Assembly (NCBI RefSeq): GCF_001021025.1
Contig: NZ_CP011541.1
Coordinates: 620,001-684,000, forward strand
Reading direction: 5' to 3'
DNA: 64,000 nucleotides
Source: Corynebacterium epidermidicanis
GTDB taxonomy: Bacteria; Actinomycetota; Actinomycetes; Mycobacteriales; Mycobacteriaceae
The notes beneath the pieces are model-generated. The model worked only from the letters and a program-made list of their open reading frames with translations. It did no database searches and was not told where the DNA came from. A program made the translations under genes and the position numbers. Position 1 is the first letter of the stretch. Every line of letters begins with the position of its first letter. Below, piece after piece: positions 45,641 to 54,584 of this stretch.

Positions 45641-46973
45641 TCGTTACACCCGATTCTGGTTCGGCGGCGTGGTGGACCATGTCTTCCCACATCGTCGCAA
45701 AGCCGGGCAGCGTCTTTGCGGTGGTGGCGATGTTTTCCACTTTGATGGGAGTGAGCAGACCAAGGATCGCTCCGGCGGTCGCCATGCGGTGGTCGGCGTA
45801 GCTGCGCCACTTTCCGGCTCGCAAGGGGCGGGGCCGGATGGCGAGCCCGTCGGGAAGTTCACGACAATCGACTCCGACATTGTTGAGTTCGGCCGTCAAT
45901 GCTGCCAGGCGGTCGGTTTCGTGGCCTCTAAGGTGCGCGATGCCGTGCAATTCGGATGGGGAGTTTGCCACGGCGGCTAGGGCCGCAAGGGTGGGCGTGA
46001 GTTCACCGATATCGGAGAGATCCAGATCGAGTCCGCGCAGCTCACCGGGGTGCGGGCCGTGAATTTCCAAGGCGTGACCATCGCCGACGGCGATGAATTC
46101 CACCTCGCACCCCATGTCCATAAGAATGTCGCGGATGGCATCACCCGGTTGGGCAGTTTTCATTGGCCAATCGTGAATGCGTACCCGGCCGCCCGTGACG
46201 GCGGCAGCAGCTAAGAACGGGGTGGCATTGGACAGGTCCGGTTCGATTCGCCAGATGCAGGCGCGGGGCACACCAGGTGCGACGTGCCATTGGTTGGGGG
46301 CCGTCCGAGTCACGCTGATTCCCGCATGCTGCAACATGTCCACGGTGAGTTCGATGTGGGGAAGGCTAGGCAGCTTGTTGCCGGTGTGCGTAATGGTCAG
46401 ACCGTCGCGGAACCGGCAACCGGCGAGCATCAGCCCGGAGACAAACTGGGAGGAGGCACTCGCGTCGATGCTGACTTCGCCTCCTGTGACTGCTCCGGTT
46501 CCGACGATCGTAAACGGCAAGCTGTCGCCGGTGACCGCCACGCCGAGATCGCGCAGAGCCTCCAGGGTGGTGCTCATCGGGCGTACGCGGGCTTCTGGGT
46601 CACCGTCGAAGAACACGGTGCCGTCGGCAAGCGCCGCCACAGGTGGGAGGAAGCGCATGATGGTGCCCGCAAGGCCCGTGTGGACCGATCCGCCCGTGAA
46701 CCGGCCCGGCTCAACCTTGATGGTGGTTGACGGGGTGCCATGGGAGGTGGCGGTTCGGGTGATTTTCGTGCCGAGCTGTTCCAGGGCTTGCATCATCAGT
46801 TCGGTGTCTCGGCTGATGAGGGCATCGTGGATGACCGATGGCCCGTCGGCCAGCGCTGCGAGTACGAGCGCCCGGTTCGTCATCGATTTCGAGCCCGGTA
46901 TCCGCAACTCCCAATCGATCGGACCCGCTGCCGGCGGGGCTTGCCACCATTGATCCTGCACTTTTTCTGCCAT
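45633..46973 (-). CDS. aroA: 3-phosphoshikimate 1-carboxyvinyltransferase (EPSP synthase)
   Basis: 446 residues. Substrate motifs are 'PGSKSMTNRALVLAALADG' and 'GLAGTIMRFLPPVA'; 'RGHETDRLAAL' and 'YADHRMATAGAIL' are the C-terminal ones. It makes EPSP for aromatic amino acid synthesis. ATG 46973 has GGAC 6 bases before it. The divergent SRAP gene starts only 19 bases away, so promoters must overlap coding sequence. Confidence 0.95.
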   Translation of the reverse strand: MAEKVQDQWWQAPPAAGPIDWELRIPGSKSMTNRALVLAALADGPSVIHDALISRDTELMMQALEQLGTKITRTATSHGTPSTTIKVEPGRFTGGSVHTGLAGTIMRFLPPVAALADGTVFFDGDPEARVRPMSTTLEALRDLGVAVTGDSLPFTIVGTGAVTGGEVSIDASASSQFVSGLMLAGCRFRDGLTITHTGNKLPSLPHIELTVDMLQHAGISVTRTAPNQWHVAPGVPRACIWRIEPDLSNATPFLAAAAVTGGRVRIHDWPMKTAQPGDAIRDILMDMGCEVEFIAVGDGHALEIHGPHPGELRGLDLDLSDIGELTPTLAALAAVANSPSELHGIAHLRGHETDRLAALTAELNNVGVDCRELPDGLAIRPRPLRAGKWRSYADHRMATAGAILGLLTPIKVENIATTAKTLPGFATMWEDMVHHAAEPESGVTSG

Positions 46974-46992
46974 GACGTCCATAATAGATGGC

Positions 46993-47655
46993 ATGTGCGG
47001 ACGCTTTGTGCTCTTTACCACCGAGGAGAAGCTGCTTGCAGCGGCCACCTCGCTTATCGACGCCCCCGAGGCCACCATTCAGGCACCCGAAGGCACACCC
47101 CCGCCGCGGTACAACGTCGCACCGACTCAGATGATCGCCATGATGCGACTAGCCTCCCCGAGCGAAGCTCTCCTCGAACCTGCGCGGTGGGGGCTGCTTC
47201 CGCATTGGAAGAAAGACATCAGTGGTCCGCCGTTGTTCAATGCGCGGGCGGAGACCGTGCAAGAAAAGCCATCTTTCCGTGACGCATTCAAGACCCAGCG
47301 CTGCGTCATCCCGCTAGATGGATACTACGAATGGAAAGACAAAAAGCCGTACTTCGTGCGTCGCGTAGATGGCGAACTGCTCTGGGCTGCTGGGCTGTGG
47401 TCGACCGGGCTAGGCCAGCTTTCCGCCACGATGATTACCACCGATGCCCCGGAACCGATGCAGGATCTTCACCACCGCCTACCTCGGTTCCTACAGGCCG
47501 AGGAGGCGCGACAATGGCTTATCGACGACACCACGACCGCAGCACAGCTGTTGCACCCATCTGGGCAAGAGTTGGTGGCGCAGTTGCGGATTTCCCCTGC
47601 CGACCCCGCGGTAGGGGCAGTGAAAAACGACTACCCCGAGTTAATCGGCCACTAA
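46993..47655 (+). CDS. SRAP (HMCES/YedK) abasic-site-processing protein
   Basis: 220 residues from ATG 46993, fixed by the catalytic Cys2 (MCGRF). Other family residues: 'YNVAPTQ', 'RWGLLPHW', 'FNARAET', 'RCVIPLDGYYEW' and 'HHRLP' with the conserved His. It forms a thiazolidine link to abasic sites in single-stranded DNA. A TAATAG element just before suggests a leaderless message. Its end overlaps the converging YbaK gene by 15 bases. Confidence 0.94.
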   Translation: MCGRFVLFTTEEKLLAAATSLIDAPEATIQAPEGTPPPRYNVAPTQMIAMMRLASPSEALLEPARWGLLPHWKKDISGPPLFNARAETVQEKPSFRDAFKTQRCVIPLDGYYEWKDKKPYFVRRVDGELLWAAGLWSTGLGQLSATMITTDAPEPMQDLHHRLPRFLQAEEARQWLIDDTTTAAQLLHPSGQELVAQLRISPADPAVGAVKNDYPELIGH

Positions 47656-48153
47656 GTCAGCGAAGCTCGCCCCGGTTACCTCACGGAGAGTGTCCGGGGA
47701 TAATTCGATGTCCAGGCCCCGCTTCCCGCCGGAGACAAAGATAACGTCGAAGAGCTGGGCAGTTTCATCAATAACCGTAGGAAGCGGGTGCTTTTGGCCG
47801 ATGGGAGAGATCCCGCCGACGACGTAGCCCGAACTACGCTCGGCATCTTTGGGGTCCGCCATGGTAGCCTTGCTCGCGCCGTGAGCTGTGGCCGCCTTCT
47901 TCAAGCCGAGTTGCTCGGTAACGGGGATGCAGCAAACGGCCAGTTGGCGCTTGGGGCCTTTGCCTGCGCTTAAATCCACTAGGAGCGTTTTGAAGACCTG
48001 CTCGGCGGCGATTCCGAGCCGAGTGCTGAGCTCCGCCGCGGCTTCGGCGCCGTAGTGGTGGGACTGGGTGTCGAATTGGTGGACGGTGTGGGGGAGGGCG
48101 GCGTCGACAAGCGCTTGGAGTGCTGCAGTACCGGTGGAATTCTTCTTGGCCAT
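47641..48153 (-). CDS. ybaK: Cys-tRNA(Pro)/Cys-tRNA(Cys) deacylase, YbaK family
   Basis: 170 residues from ATG 48153. A YbaK/EbsC fold with 'VFKTLLVDL', the '[16 protein letters not shown]' loop and '[17 protein letters not shown]', which supplies the Lys and Gly of the editing site. It removes cysteine wrongly loaded on tRNA-Pro. It is divergent from sigH across a 67-base gap. Confidence 0.93.
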   Translation of the reverse strand: MAKKNSTGTAALQALVDAALPHTVHQFDTQSHHYGAEAAAELSTRLGIAAEQVFKTLLVDLSAGKGPKRQLAVCCIPVTEQLGLKKAATAHGASKATMADPKDAERSSGYVVGGISPIGQKHPLPTVIDETAQLFDVIFVSGGKRGLDIELSPDTLREVTGASFADLVAD

Positions 48154-48220
48154 AACATCGCAGATTCTACGCCGTATGATGAAGGGATACGTCGAACAGA
48201 CGAGGATAGACAGGAGAGGC

Positions 48221-48787
48221 ATGGCCCCGACCGCGACACTTGCGCAACGCTTTGAGACTGAAGCGTTGCCATTGCTCGACCAACTTTATGGCGGTGCGCT
48301 GCGCATGACGCGCAACCCAGCCGATGCTGAAGACTTGGTGCAAGAAACGTATATGAAGGCGTTCCAGGCTTTCGAGAGCTTCAAGCCGGGAACGAACCTC
48401 AAGGCATGGCTGTATCGCATCATGACGAACCTGTACATCAACAGTTATCGCAAGGCGCAGCGGCAACCATCACAACTACCCACCGAAGAAATTACGGACT
48501 ATCAGATCTATTCCAGCGCCTCTCACCACTTCACCGGCTTGGAATCAGCGGAGGTGGAAGCACTGAAAACGATCCCTGATGACGAAGTGTCGGCAGCGTT
48601 GAATGGTTTGTCCGAGGAGTACCGAATGGTGGTGTACTACGCCGATGTGGAGGGCCTCGCGTACAAGGAAATCGCCGAAATCCTCGACATTCCGTTGGGA
48701 ACGGTGATGTCCAGGCTTCACCGGGGAAGAAAACAGCTCCGCGGTGCGTTAAAAGAAGTGGCAGCCGGATATGGGATCGGAACGTAA
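48221..48787 (+). CDS. sigH: ECF sigma factor SigH
   Basis: 188 residues from ATG 48221 (ACAGGAGAGG upstream). Region 2 is '[17 protein letters not shown]' with '[19 protein letters not shown]', and region 4 is '[19 protein letters not shown]'. SigH drives the heat and thiol-oxidative stress regulon (thioredoxin, Clp and others) in corynebacteria. Its anti-sigma factor gene follows after 17 bases. Confidence 0.95.
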   Translation: MAPTATLAQRFETEALPLLDQLYGGALRMTRNPADAEDLVQETYMKAFQAFESFKPGTNLKAWLYRIMTNLYINSYRKAQRQPSQLPTEEITDYQIYSSASHHFTGLESAEVEALKTIPDDEVSAALNGLSEEYRMVVYYADVEGLAYKEIAEILDIPLGTVMSRLHRGRKQLRGALKEVAAGYGIGT

Positions 48788-48804
48788 AGGAAGCGAAAAG
48801 CATC

Positions 48805-49059
48805 ATGAGCAATAACAACTGCGAGTGCAACTGCACCGACGCCTATGACATGCTGCGTCGAATCCTCGACGACGACACCTGCTGCGAACGAACGCGAGCC
48901 CAACTTCGCCGACAAATCCAAAGCTGCCCAGAGTGCTTTGCTGCCCTCGGCGTCGAAGAAGAAGTGAGGGCACTCCTCAAGCGGTGCTGCGAAACTACCG
49001 CGCCGACGACTCTCTATGAACGCATCTCCATTTCGATCCAGGTGCAGCGAGGACGCTAG
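48805..49059 (+). CDS. rshA: Anti-sigma factor RshA, Cys-rich variant
   Basis: 84 residues. Position, size and the 'YDMLRRILDDDTCCERTRAQL' start identify it as RshA, which holds SigH inactive until oxidation breaks its zinc site. The ZAS motif here is 'RRQIQSCPEC': Gln occupies the place of the usual His of HxxxCxxC. The protein has nine cysteines, three at the N-terminus (CECNC), so another Cys may be the missing ligand. Confidence 0.88.
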   Translation: MSNNNCECNCTDAYDMLRRILDDDTCCERTRAQLRRQIQSCPECFAALGVEEEVRALLKRCCETTAPTTLYERISISIQVQRGR

Positions 49060-49148
49060 TCCGCACGGAGTAGGTTGTGCGACTAAAAAGGTAGTTGGAT
49101 CCAGTGTTTCCGGCGAAACTCCTAGATCTGATATACCCCGAAAACAAT

Positions 49149-49174
49149 GCCGACGACGCAACCTCGTCGGTGGC
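49149..49174 (+). terminator. Possible terminator hairpin after rshA
   Basis: GCCGACGA and TCGTCGGTGGC pair with one bulged T. The tail (TCTTATGAATTTT) is only moderately T-rich, so efficiency is uncertain. It lies 90 bases after the rshA stop and just before element copy D. Confidence 0.45.
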
Positions 49175-49197
49175 TCTTATGAATTTTCGGCATTCGG

Positions 49198-49377
49198 GCT
49201 TCACAGGTGCTAGTCAGTGCTCCCGAGGTAGTACTCCTACCTAGAAGGCGGAAAATTGGTCGAAAAACGAGCTGCTGCGTAGGAGTGCTACTTCGGAAGT
49301 ACGACCTAGCAGGTGTGCAGCCGCACTCCTAGTGAAAGAAAGCCAGCTGGCGAAACGTCGGCCAGACACACTTTTCA
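49198..49377. repeat. Intergenic palindromic element, copy D (reverse orientation)
   Basis: The core at 49198-49321 is again exactly 124 bp (GCTTCACAGGTGCTA to TAGCAGGTGTGCAGC). Its left arm has GTAGTACTCCTAC and the right GTAGGAGTGCTAC. The 56-bp right outer arm (GGCGAAACGTCGGCC and on) matches the short arm of copy E and runs straight into copy E. Confidence 0.78.
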
Positions 49378-49638
49378 GGTTTAGTAAAAGAGTGTTTCTC
49401 CGATTCGTGATTTCCGCAACGTTGTGGCCCTCAAGCCAGTATTTATTGTTGTCTGTGTGCTTTCGACCGCTCTATGTCGTCCCTTCGGTGTAGTCGGACT
49501 ACCGCTGTGGGATTTTATTCATTAAAAAAACGCTGTTCTACGTAGTCGGACTACGCCGAAGCGACGACATAGCACTTGTGCAGCAAGTCCGCACGGTTGG
49601 CGACACGTCGGCCCGATATACATTTCATTACTTAACCC
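49378..49638. repeat. Intergenic palindromic element, copy E (full 261-bp form, GTAGTCGGACTAC subtype)
   Basis: Left end GGTTTAGTAAAAG, right end TTACTTAACCC. The outer arms are 81 bp (left) and 54 bp (right), the mirror image of copy B. The core at about 49459-49584 has GTAGTCGGACTAC on both arms and ends TAGCACTTGTGCAGC. It abuts the bL37 terminator. Confidence 0.8.
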
Positions 49639-49639
49639 A

Positions 49640-49679
49640 GAAAAAGGTCGTCTTCCCCTCGGTGAGAGGAAGACGACCT
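49640..49679 (-). terminator. Rho-independent terminator of the bL37 gene
   Basis: AGGTCGTCTTCC (49645-49656) and GGAAGACGACCT (49668-49679) are perfect 12-bp arms; on the minus strand the stem is followed by TTTTTC. It serves the short ribosomal-protein gene 28 bases upstream. Confidence 0.9.
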
Positions 49680-49706
49680 AATTTATGATTGGCGCAGAAA
49701 CTCTTC

Positions 49707-49781
49707 TTAAGAGTTTGGACGACGGCCGTGGTTAGCCTTGTTCTTGCGACGGTCCTTGCGCTTGCGGCCACGCTTGCTCAT
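49707..49781 (-). CDS. Actinobacterial ribosomal protein bL37 (24 residues)
   Basis: 24 residues, very basic: it starts MSKRGRKRKDRRKNK and ends HGRRPNS. This matches the small 50S protein bL37 seen in mycobacterial ribosome structures, in which 'KRGRK' and 'KANHGKRP' are shared. AAGGAGG sits 6 bases before the ATG, and a strong terminator follows. Because of its size it is easily missed. It is followed at a distance by whiB1 on the same strand. Confidence 0.9.
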   Translation of the reverse strand: MSKRGRKRKDRRKNKANHGRRPNS

Positions 49782-49858
49782 GGCTGCCTCCTTGAGATTG
49801 TAATTAGGCGATTGATAGACGCACTTATGTTAAACGAGTGTGCTGTCGAATGGTTAAT

Positions 49859-50119
49859 TTAGACGGTTGCGCGGGTACGGCCGCGACCACGGTTCTTGCG
49901 ACGCTTCAGGGCGCGACGCTCGTCTTCGCTCATGCCGCCCCAGACGCCGGCATCCTGGCCGGATTCCAATGCCCAAGCGAGGCATTGGGAGGTGACTGGG
50001 CAGCGGTTGCAAACAACCTTTGCTGCAGCGATCTGTGCGAGGGCAGGTCCGGAATTGCCGACTGGGAAGAAGAGCTCTGGGTCTTCGTCGCGGCAAACAG
50101 CTTCGTGGCGCCAATCCAT
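49859..50119 (-). CDS. whcE: WhiB-family regulator, WhiB1/WhcE type
   Basis: 86 residues from ATG 50119 (GGAG 9 bases upstream), beginning MDWRHEAVCRDEDPELFFPVG-type sense (Cys at residue 9). Further cluster ligands are in 'VVCNRC' and 'SQC', and 'GVWGGMSEDERRALKRR' is the WhiB turn and basic tail. In C. glutamicum the whiB1 orthologue next to sigH-rshA is whcE, linked to oxidative and heat stress. In mycobacteria WhiB1 is essential and senses NO. Confidence 0.93.
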   Translation of the reverse strand: MDWRHEAVCRDEDPELFFPVGNSGPALAQIAAAKVVCNRCPVTSQCLAWALESGQDAGVWGGMSEDERRALKRRKNRGRGRTRATV

Positions 50120-50432
50120 GATGGAATCTCCTAGTAATTCAAAGTGTGTGTGGTGGCTAGGTTCCTTCCGTCGGCACAAGGCCAGTGGCACCTTAAGTTA
50201 TCGAACTGGTTGGGATATCAGATGGACGGCATGCGAAATGCAGCCGGATATCTAAACCGGTTGGCGATAATGGTGAGGTTTTGGGTGAGTAGTTAACCCG
50301 TACTTAACCTGAAGTACTGCTAGTGTTCGACTTTGGTTTTACAACCTGTCGTTTTCGCTACCGGAGAATCATGACACGTCAGCACAATTTTGGCTAGGGA
50401 TAACGGGCAAAAAGTAACGAAGCTCACAAAAA
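50120..50432. other. Upstream region of whiB1, with a long inverted repeat
   Basis: 313 bases. ACTGGTTGGGATATC (50205-50219) and GATATCTAAACCGGT (50247-50261) pair at 11 of 15 positions around a GCATGCGAAATGC loop. It lies ~86 bases before the whiB1 start and could be a regulatory site or hairpin. No gene is seen here. Confidence 0.4.
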
Positions 50433-51428
50433 TCAGGCGGTTTTGGGGCTGATAACGTCGATGGCTTGCGGGGAAAAGGAGATGCTCACTTCGGTGTTTT
50501 CGCCGACGTATTCCCCGTCTACCTGCCACTTTAGTGGATGTGGGTTGGTGAGTGTGATCTGTTCGATGCCGTCAATTCGCGTTTCACGAAAATCAATCAA
50601 GTCACGCGCCACATTGCGGACGGGCAAACCCAACATTCGAGAAAGCGTCAAGAAGCCCACCGGGCCCGTCATGTCGTTGACTGCGTACAAGGCTAGGCCG
50701 TTGTCAAAGTCATGATCTGGGTTGGGCGCAAGCGGGATTGGGCCGGCATAACTCCACGGATTGGTATTGGACACGATCACGAAGGCTGCGGTGCCACGAT
50801 AGTTTTCGCCGTCGGTGCATCGCGCGTGAAATCGGATCTCCAGTGTGGCTTTGCGCAGCTTGCGCCACACATTGAGTGCGACCACAGAGTATCGCCACGG
50901 GGTGGCCAAGCCTCCGCTGGCACGAATCTTTTCCATTCGGCCAATCACTTCGGCATCCAGGCCGAACCCGGCGTTGACGCAAAACCACCGGCCATTGATG
51001 AGGCCGACCGGAAGGCGTCGATAAGCCTGCGCATGCAGTAGTTCCGCCAACACGACGGCTGTCCGACCTGGATCATTGGGGAAACCCAGCGCACGGGCGA
51101 AAACATTCGCCGAACCAGTCGGAATGATGCCCAAGGCGGGCAACTCCGCGGCCGAGGGACGTACGGCCGGGTCATCGCCCAATAGTCCGGCCAGCACTTC
51201 GTTCACGGTGCCGTCGCCACCAATAGCAATAATGGCGTCGTAATCTGTACGGCGCAGCCCGGCACAGAGCTCGCGCGCGTGCCCGGGATACTCGGTGTAG
51301 ACCGCTCGCAGCTCAGACACCTGAGCCAGGGGCGGAATAATCGCCTGGAATAGCTCATGAGTGTGACTGGTCGAGTTCGGATTCGAAAGCACGAGGCATC
51401 GCATAGAAGACGAGACTACGTTGATCAT
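50433..51428 (-). CDS. Diacylglycerol kinase catalytic-domain protein
   Basis: 331 residues from ATG 51428 (AGGG 5 bases upstream). The nucleotide-binding motif is 'IAIGGDGTVNEVLAGLL', with 'GIIPTGSANVFARALG' following, as in the DgkB/YegS lipid-kinase family. The substrate is likely diacylglycerol or a related lipid; actinobacterial homologues take part in phospholipid and PIM metabolism. Location after whiB1 is conserved. Confidence 0.9.
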   Translation of the reverse strand: MINVVSSSMRCLVLSNPNSTSHTHELFQAIIPPLAQVSELRAVYTEYPGHARELCAGLRRTDYDAIIAIGGDGTVNEVLAGLLGDDPAVRPSAAELPALGIIPTGSANVFARALGFPNDPGRTAVVLAELLHAQAYRRLPVGLINGRWFCVNAGFGLDAEVIGRMEKIRASGGLATPWRYSVVALNVWRKLRKATLEIRFHARCTDGENYRGTAAFVIVSNTNPWSYAGPIPLAPNPDHDFDNGLALYAVNDMTGPVGFLTLSRMLGLPVRNVARDLIDFRETRIDGIEQITLTNPHPLKWQVDGEYVGENTEVSISFSPQAIDVISPKTA

Positions 51429-51476
51429 GTACACCCTGCACAATGAAAACGCCTGGCTCTAGTAGGCTAATAAGCC

Positions 51477-51917
51477 GTGACTGCAACCTCGAAAGACCCA
51501 ACTCTCAAAGTCCCCGCAACGGTTCGCTACGCTGGCTGGCTGGCGATGGCTCAATCGGCCCTGGGGTTGGGGTATGCCGCGTTGCTGATCTACCGCGAAT
51601 TCACGGGCCACGGTGCCGACGGCGTAGTGAAGGCCGATGGTGGTTCCGTGGGACTCGTGGGGATGGGAACAGCGGTGTATTTCATCATTATTTTCGGCGT
51701 TGTCTTGGCGGCTGCGATCAGCATGAACAAGGGGCACCGATGGGGACGAGGGCCAGTTGCCATGCTGGAAATGTTCCTGCTGGCAATGGCCTACTACATG
51801 TGGTCCGCTGACCAAATGGTGTGGGCCGCGCTCGCAGCAGCCTCTGGCGTGCTTGGCCTAGGTCTGCTGTTCAACTCGGCTGCACTGAGCTGGGCAACCG
51901 CGCGCCACAATTCCTAA
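51477..51917 (+). CDS. Conserved four-helix membrane protein
   Basis: 146 residues from GTG 51477. Four predicted membrane helices ('LAMAQSALGLGYAALLIY', 'AVYFIIIFGVVLAAAI', 'MLEMFLLAMAYYMW', 'ALAAASGVLGLGLLF'). It corresponds to the integral membrane protein found near whiB1 in mycobacteria. Function unknown. Divergent from the lipid-kinase gene across 48 bases. Confidence 0.82.
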   Translation: MTATSKDPTLKVPATVRYAGWLAMAQSALGLGYAALLIYREFTGHGADGVVKADGGSVGLVGMGTAVYFIIIFGVVLAAAISMNKGHRWGRGPVAMLEMFLLAMAYYMWSADQMVWAALAAASGVLGLGLLFNSAALSWATARHNS

Positions 51918-51990
51918 GTTGCGCTGCTTGGCGGAGCCCAGCTGCGCTCAAAACTGCGCCGAGGAATTTGGGGGCCGTTAGCCAGCTAAC

Positions 51991-53259
51991 CTAGCCCCGC
52001 AGCGCGACGATGCTGTCACCGCGCTTTTCCACCAATGCGGAGCCCGCGACTGCTACCGACACAGGGCCGGTGTATCCGCCCCGGTCGACGGGGACAGTTC
52101 GCTCAATCTGTCCGGTTTCCCAGTTGCCAACAGCAAGCCCGCCGACCACGGGGAACACCACGCGTTGCCCGACGGCAACACCAGTGCCGAGTGCGCCTTC
52201 AAAAATTGCTTCAGCCGCCAAGTTTGCGGGGTTGAGGAGGTACAAACGCTCGCCGTCGAACCACGACATGTGGTGTGGCAGATCGGCGGTCTGCGGGTAG
52301 AAAGCCTTGTTCGTTTCCGTCATGGCCCGGTCGATTTCTGAGCTGGGCTTGACGTCATTGCGGGCGACTTCTTTGCCCTTGTCGTCATAGGCGATCAGCC
52401 GTGGCACTGCGCCGGGAACATAGACAGATGCCGTGGTTTGCCCGATTGCCACCAGCTGCGCGCCTGTCCCTGGGACGGCGACATCGGCCTTTATCTTGGG
52501 CTTTCGGGAGTCCTCGGGGGTGGCTGCTTGAAGTCGAAGCATGGTGTTGTTCGGCTGGTCGGGGCACGTTTCGGCGACAGCGAACAGCTCTTTTCGGGTC
52601 AGTGCAGAATTGATAGTGCAGTCTTCATGTGGCTGTTGATCCGGTTCCTGCCGGGCATCTTTATCGCCGTATTCGACGGTCCGCACCAGGTCGCTGCGCC
52701 ACAGCTCCGCGCGTTCCGGGGACACCGTGCCTACCCGGTCGTTGGAGGAAATCGGTACTACATCGTCAGGGGCGGTGGCGCTGCGGGTCGCGCGGTAGGT
52801 GCCGGTCTTGGTGGCGATCTGCGTGACATCGCCACAGCCTGCCGACGTCCGATAGGTGGCCACCACACTGCTAAAACCAACGCTCAGTGAGCACAGTTGT
52901 TTATCGCGCTCATATTTCCACACTGTCTGTCCGTTGTCGGGGTTGAGTGCGGTGACGGTGGTGTCGTTACCGGTGATGACCAAGCCATCTGCCACGAGGG
53001 GTTTGGTCATACTTGGCGTGGACTTGGAGGTGCTTTCCCAGGCTGGTTTAAGCGTGGCCGGCAGGTCGGCCAAGTTTGCCGTGCTTGCAAATTCTGCCGC
53101 AGCTGGGGTTAAGTCGGAGTGGCGGACTGGAGCGTTGGCGTAGACAACGCCGATGGCCAGCGCGCTTACAGCAGTGATGGTTCCCACCGCGATGAAGTCC
53201 TTCTTCGTGCGTCGCAGAACCGCTGCACCGCGCTTGGGGGACTGTGATGGTGAATTCAC
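51991..53259 (-). CDS. Secreted/anchored PQQ-like beta-propeller protein (Rv3212-type)
   Basis: 422 residues from GTG 53259. A basic N-terminus (RRTKKDF) precedes one membrane helix ('AVGTITAVSALAIGVVYA'). The outer part contains propeller-like repeats ('TVTALNPDNGQTVWKYERD', 'VFPVVGGLAVGNWETGQ'). The start shares one base with the stop of the helicase gene (TAGTG), so they are coupled. Function unknown; the mycobacterial neighbour has the same order. Confidence 0.85.
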   Translation of the reverse strand: MNSPSQSPKRGAAVLRRTKKDFIAVGTITAVSALAIGVVYANAPVRHSDLTPAAAEFASTANLADLPATLKPAWESTSKSTPSMTKPLVADGLVITGNDTTVTALNPDNGQTVWKYERDKQLCSLSVGFSSVVATYRTSAGCGDVTQIATKTGTYRATRSATAPDDVVPISSNDRVGTVSPERAELWRSDLVRTVEYGDKDARQEPDQQPHEDCTINSALTRKELFAVAETCPDQPNNTMLRLQAATPEDSRKPKIKADVAVPGTGAQLVAIGQTTASVYVPGAVPRLIAYDDKGKEVARNDVKPSSEIDRAMTETNKAFYPQTADLPHHMSWFDGERLYLLNPANLAAEAIFEGALGTGVAVGQRVVFPVVGGLAVGNWETGQIERTVPVDRGGYTGPVSVAVAGSALVEKRGDSIVALRG

Positions 53260-54584
53260 TAGCTGTTGGCCTTTCGGGACGGACGTGTGGTGGCACCTTT
53301 GTGGCCACGGAGACGCTCGGTAGAGCTGAATCCGCCGAAGACTCGCTTTGCAGGGCCAACGCTGTCTTGGGCGTCTGGTGGGATATTCAACGCCGTGAAC
53401 AGCTCTGGTGAGGTTGAGAACCACCGGGGAGGTTCTGGGGTAGCGAGGCCGAGTTCGGAATTGATGCTCTGCCATTTGTGTAGTTCATCGTATCCTACGA
53501 GCGTGATGGCTACTCCAGTATTGCCGGCTCGCCCGGTGCGGCCGATGCGGTGCACGTACGTCATCGGGTCTTCTGGGGTTTGGAAGTTGATGACGTGGGT
53601 GACGTCGTCGATGTCGATACCGCGGGCGGCTACGTCGGTGGCTACCAAAATGTCGATGGTGCCGTTGCGGAATGCGGTGAGGGATTTCTCGCGTGCATCC
53701 TGGTTGAGGTTGCCATGCACTGCGCCGACGGTAAAGCCAGCCTGGGCTAGATCCTGTGCGGTTTCTGCGGCTGAGCGTTTGGTGCGGGTGAAGATGATCG
53801 TTCGCCCACGTCCGTGAGCTTGTAGCGCTCGGACCATGATCGCGACCTTGTCCATCCGGTGTGCCTGGAGCACGACTTGTTTCGTGGTGGCATGCGTCTG
53901 GGACTCAGTTTCCGTCTCGGCCCGGATATGGATGGGTTTGTGTAGGAATGAACGCGCCATCGTGATGATCGGGCCGGGCATAGTGGCTGAAAACAGCATG
54001 GTTTGGTGCTTGTGCGTTAACGCCTGGAGAATCTTCTCGATAGCTGGGAGGAACCCGAGGTCAAGCATTTCGTCGGCTTCGTCGAGGACGAGGATGGCTA
54101 CTTGATCAAGTTGAAGGGCGTGTTTTTGGTAAAGATCCAAGATTCGTCCCGGCGTCCCGACGACGACATCCACGCCGTCGCTAAGCGTGGCTATTTGCTC
54201 TTCGTAGGGGCGTCCGCCATAGACCGTCGTCACTCGCACGGGGGTGTGCTTGGCTGCCTGAGTGAGGTCCGCGGATACCTGAACTGCCAACTCGCGGGTC
54301 GGCGTGATCACGAGTGCGCGGGGTGTGCCGTCGAGTTCTGCGACGTCCGCGGAATCAAAAACCCGGTCGATCAGGGGCACCCCGAAACCCAGGGTTTTCC
54401 CCATGCCGGTGCGCGCTTGACCGATGATGTCGGAACCGTCGAGTGCGATCGGAAGGGTGAGCTCCTGGATAGCGAAGGTATTGACGATTCCCCGTTCCGC
54501 AAGCGCGGTACAGATTTCGTGGGCAACGCCCAATTTGGCAAACGTGGGGCTGGGGGCAGGACCTGTGGAAGACACGCCTAACAT
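53259..54584 (-). CDS. DEAD-box RNA helicase (RhlE-like)
   Basis: 441 residues from ATG 54584 (GGAAGGAAC upstream). Q-motif and motif I 'ARTGMGKTLGFG', DEAD box 'VLDEADEMLDLGF', 'SATMPGP', and motif VI 'HRIGRTGRAG' are present. The C-terminal tail is short and basic. It would unwind RNA during ribosome assembly or decay. It is coupled to the propeller gene downstream. Confidence 0.93.
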   Translation of the reverse strand: MLGVSSTGPAPSPTFAKLGVAHEICTALAERGIVNTFAIQELTLPIALDGSDIIGQARTGMGKTLGFGVPLIDRVFDSADVAELDGTPRALVITPTRELAVQVSADLTQAAKHTPVRVTTVYGGRPYEEQIATLSDGVDVVVGTPGRILDLYQKHALQLDQVAILVLDEADEMLDLGFLPAIEKILQALTHKHQTMLFSATMPGPIITMARSFLHKPIHIRAETETESQTHATTKQVVLQAHRMDKVAIMVRALQAHGRGRTIIFTRTKRSAAETAQDLAQAGFTVGAVHGNLNQDAREKSLTAFRNGTIDILVATDVAARGIDIDDVTHVINFQTPEDPMTYVHRIGRTGRAGNTGVAITLVGYDELHKWQSINSELGLATPEPPRWFSTSPELFTALNIPPDAQDSVGPAKRVFGGFSSTERLRGHKGATTRPSRKANS

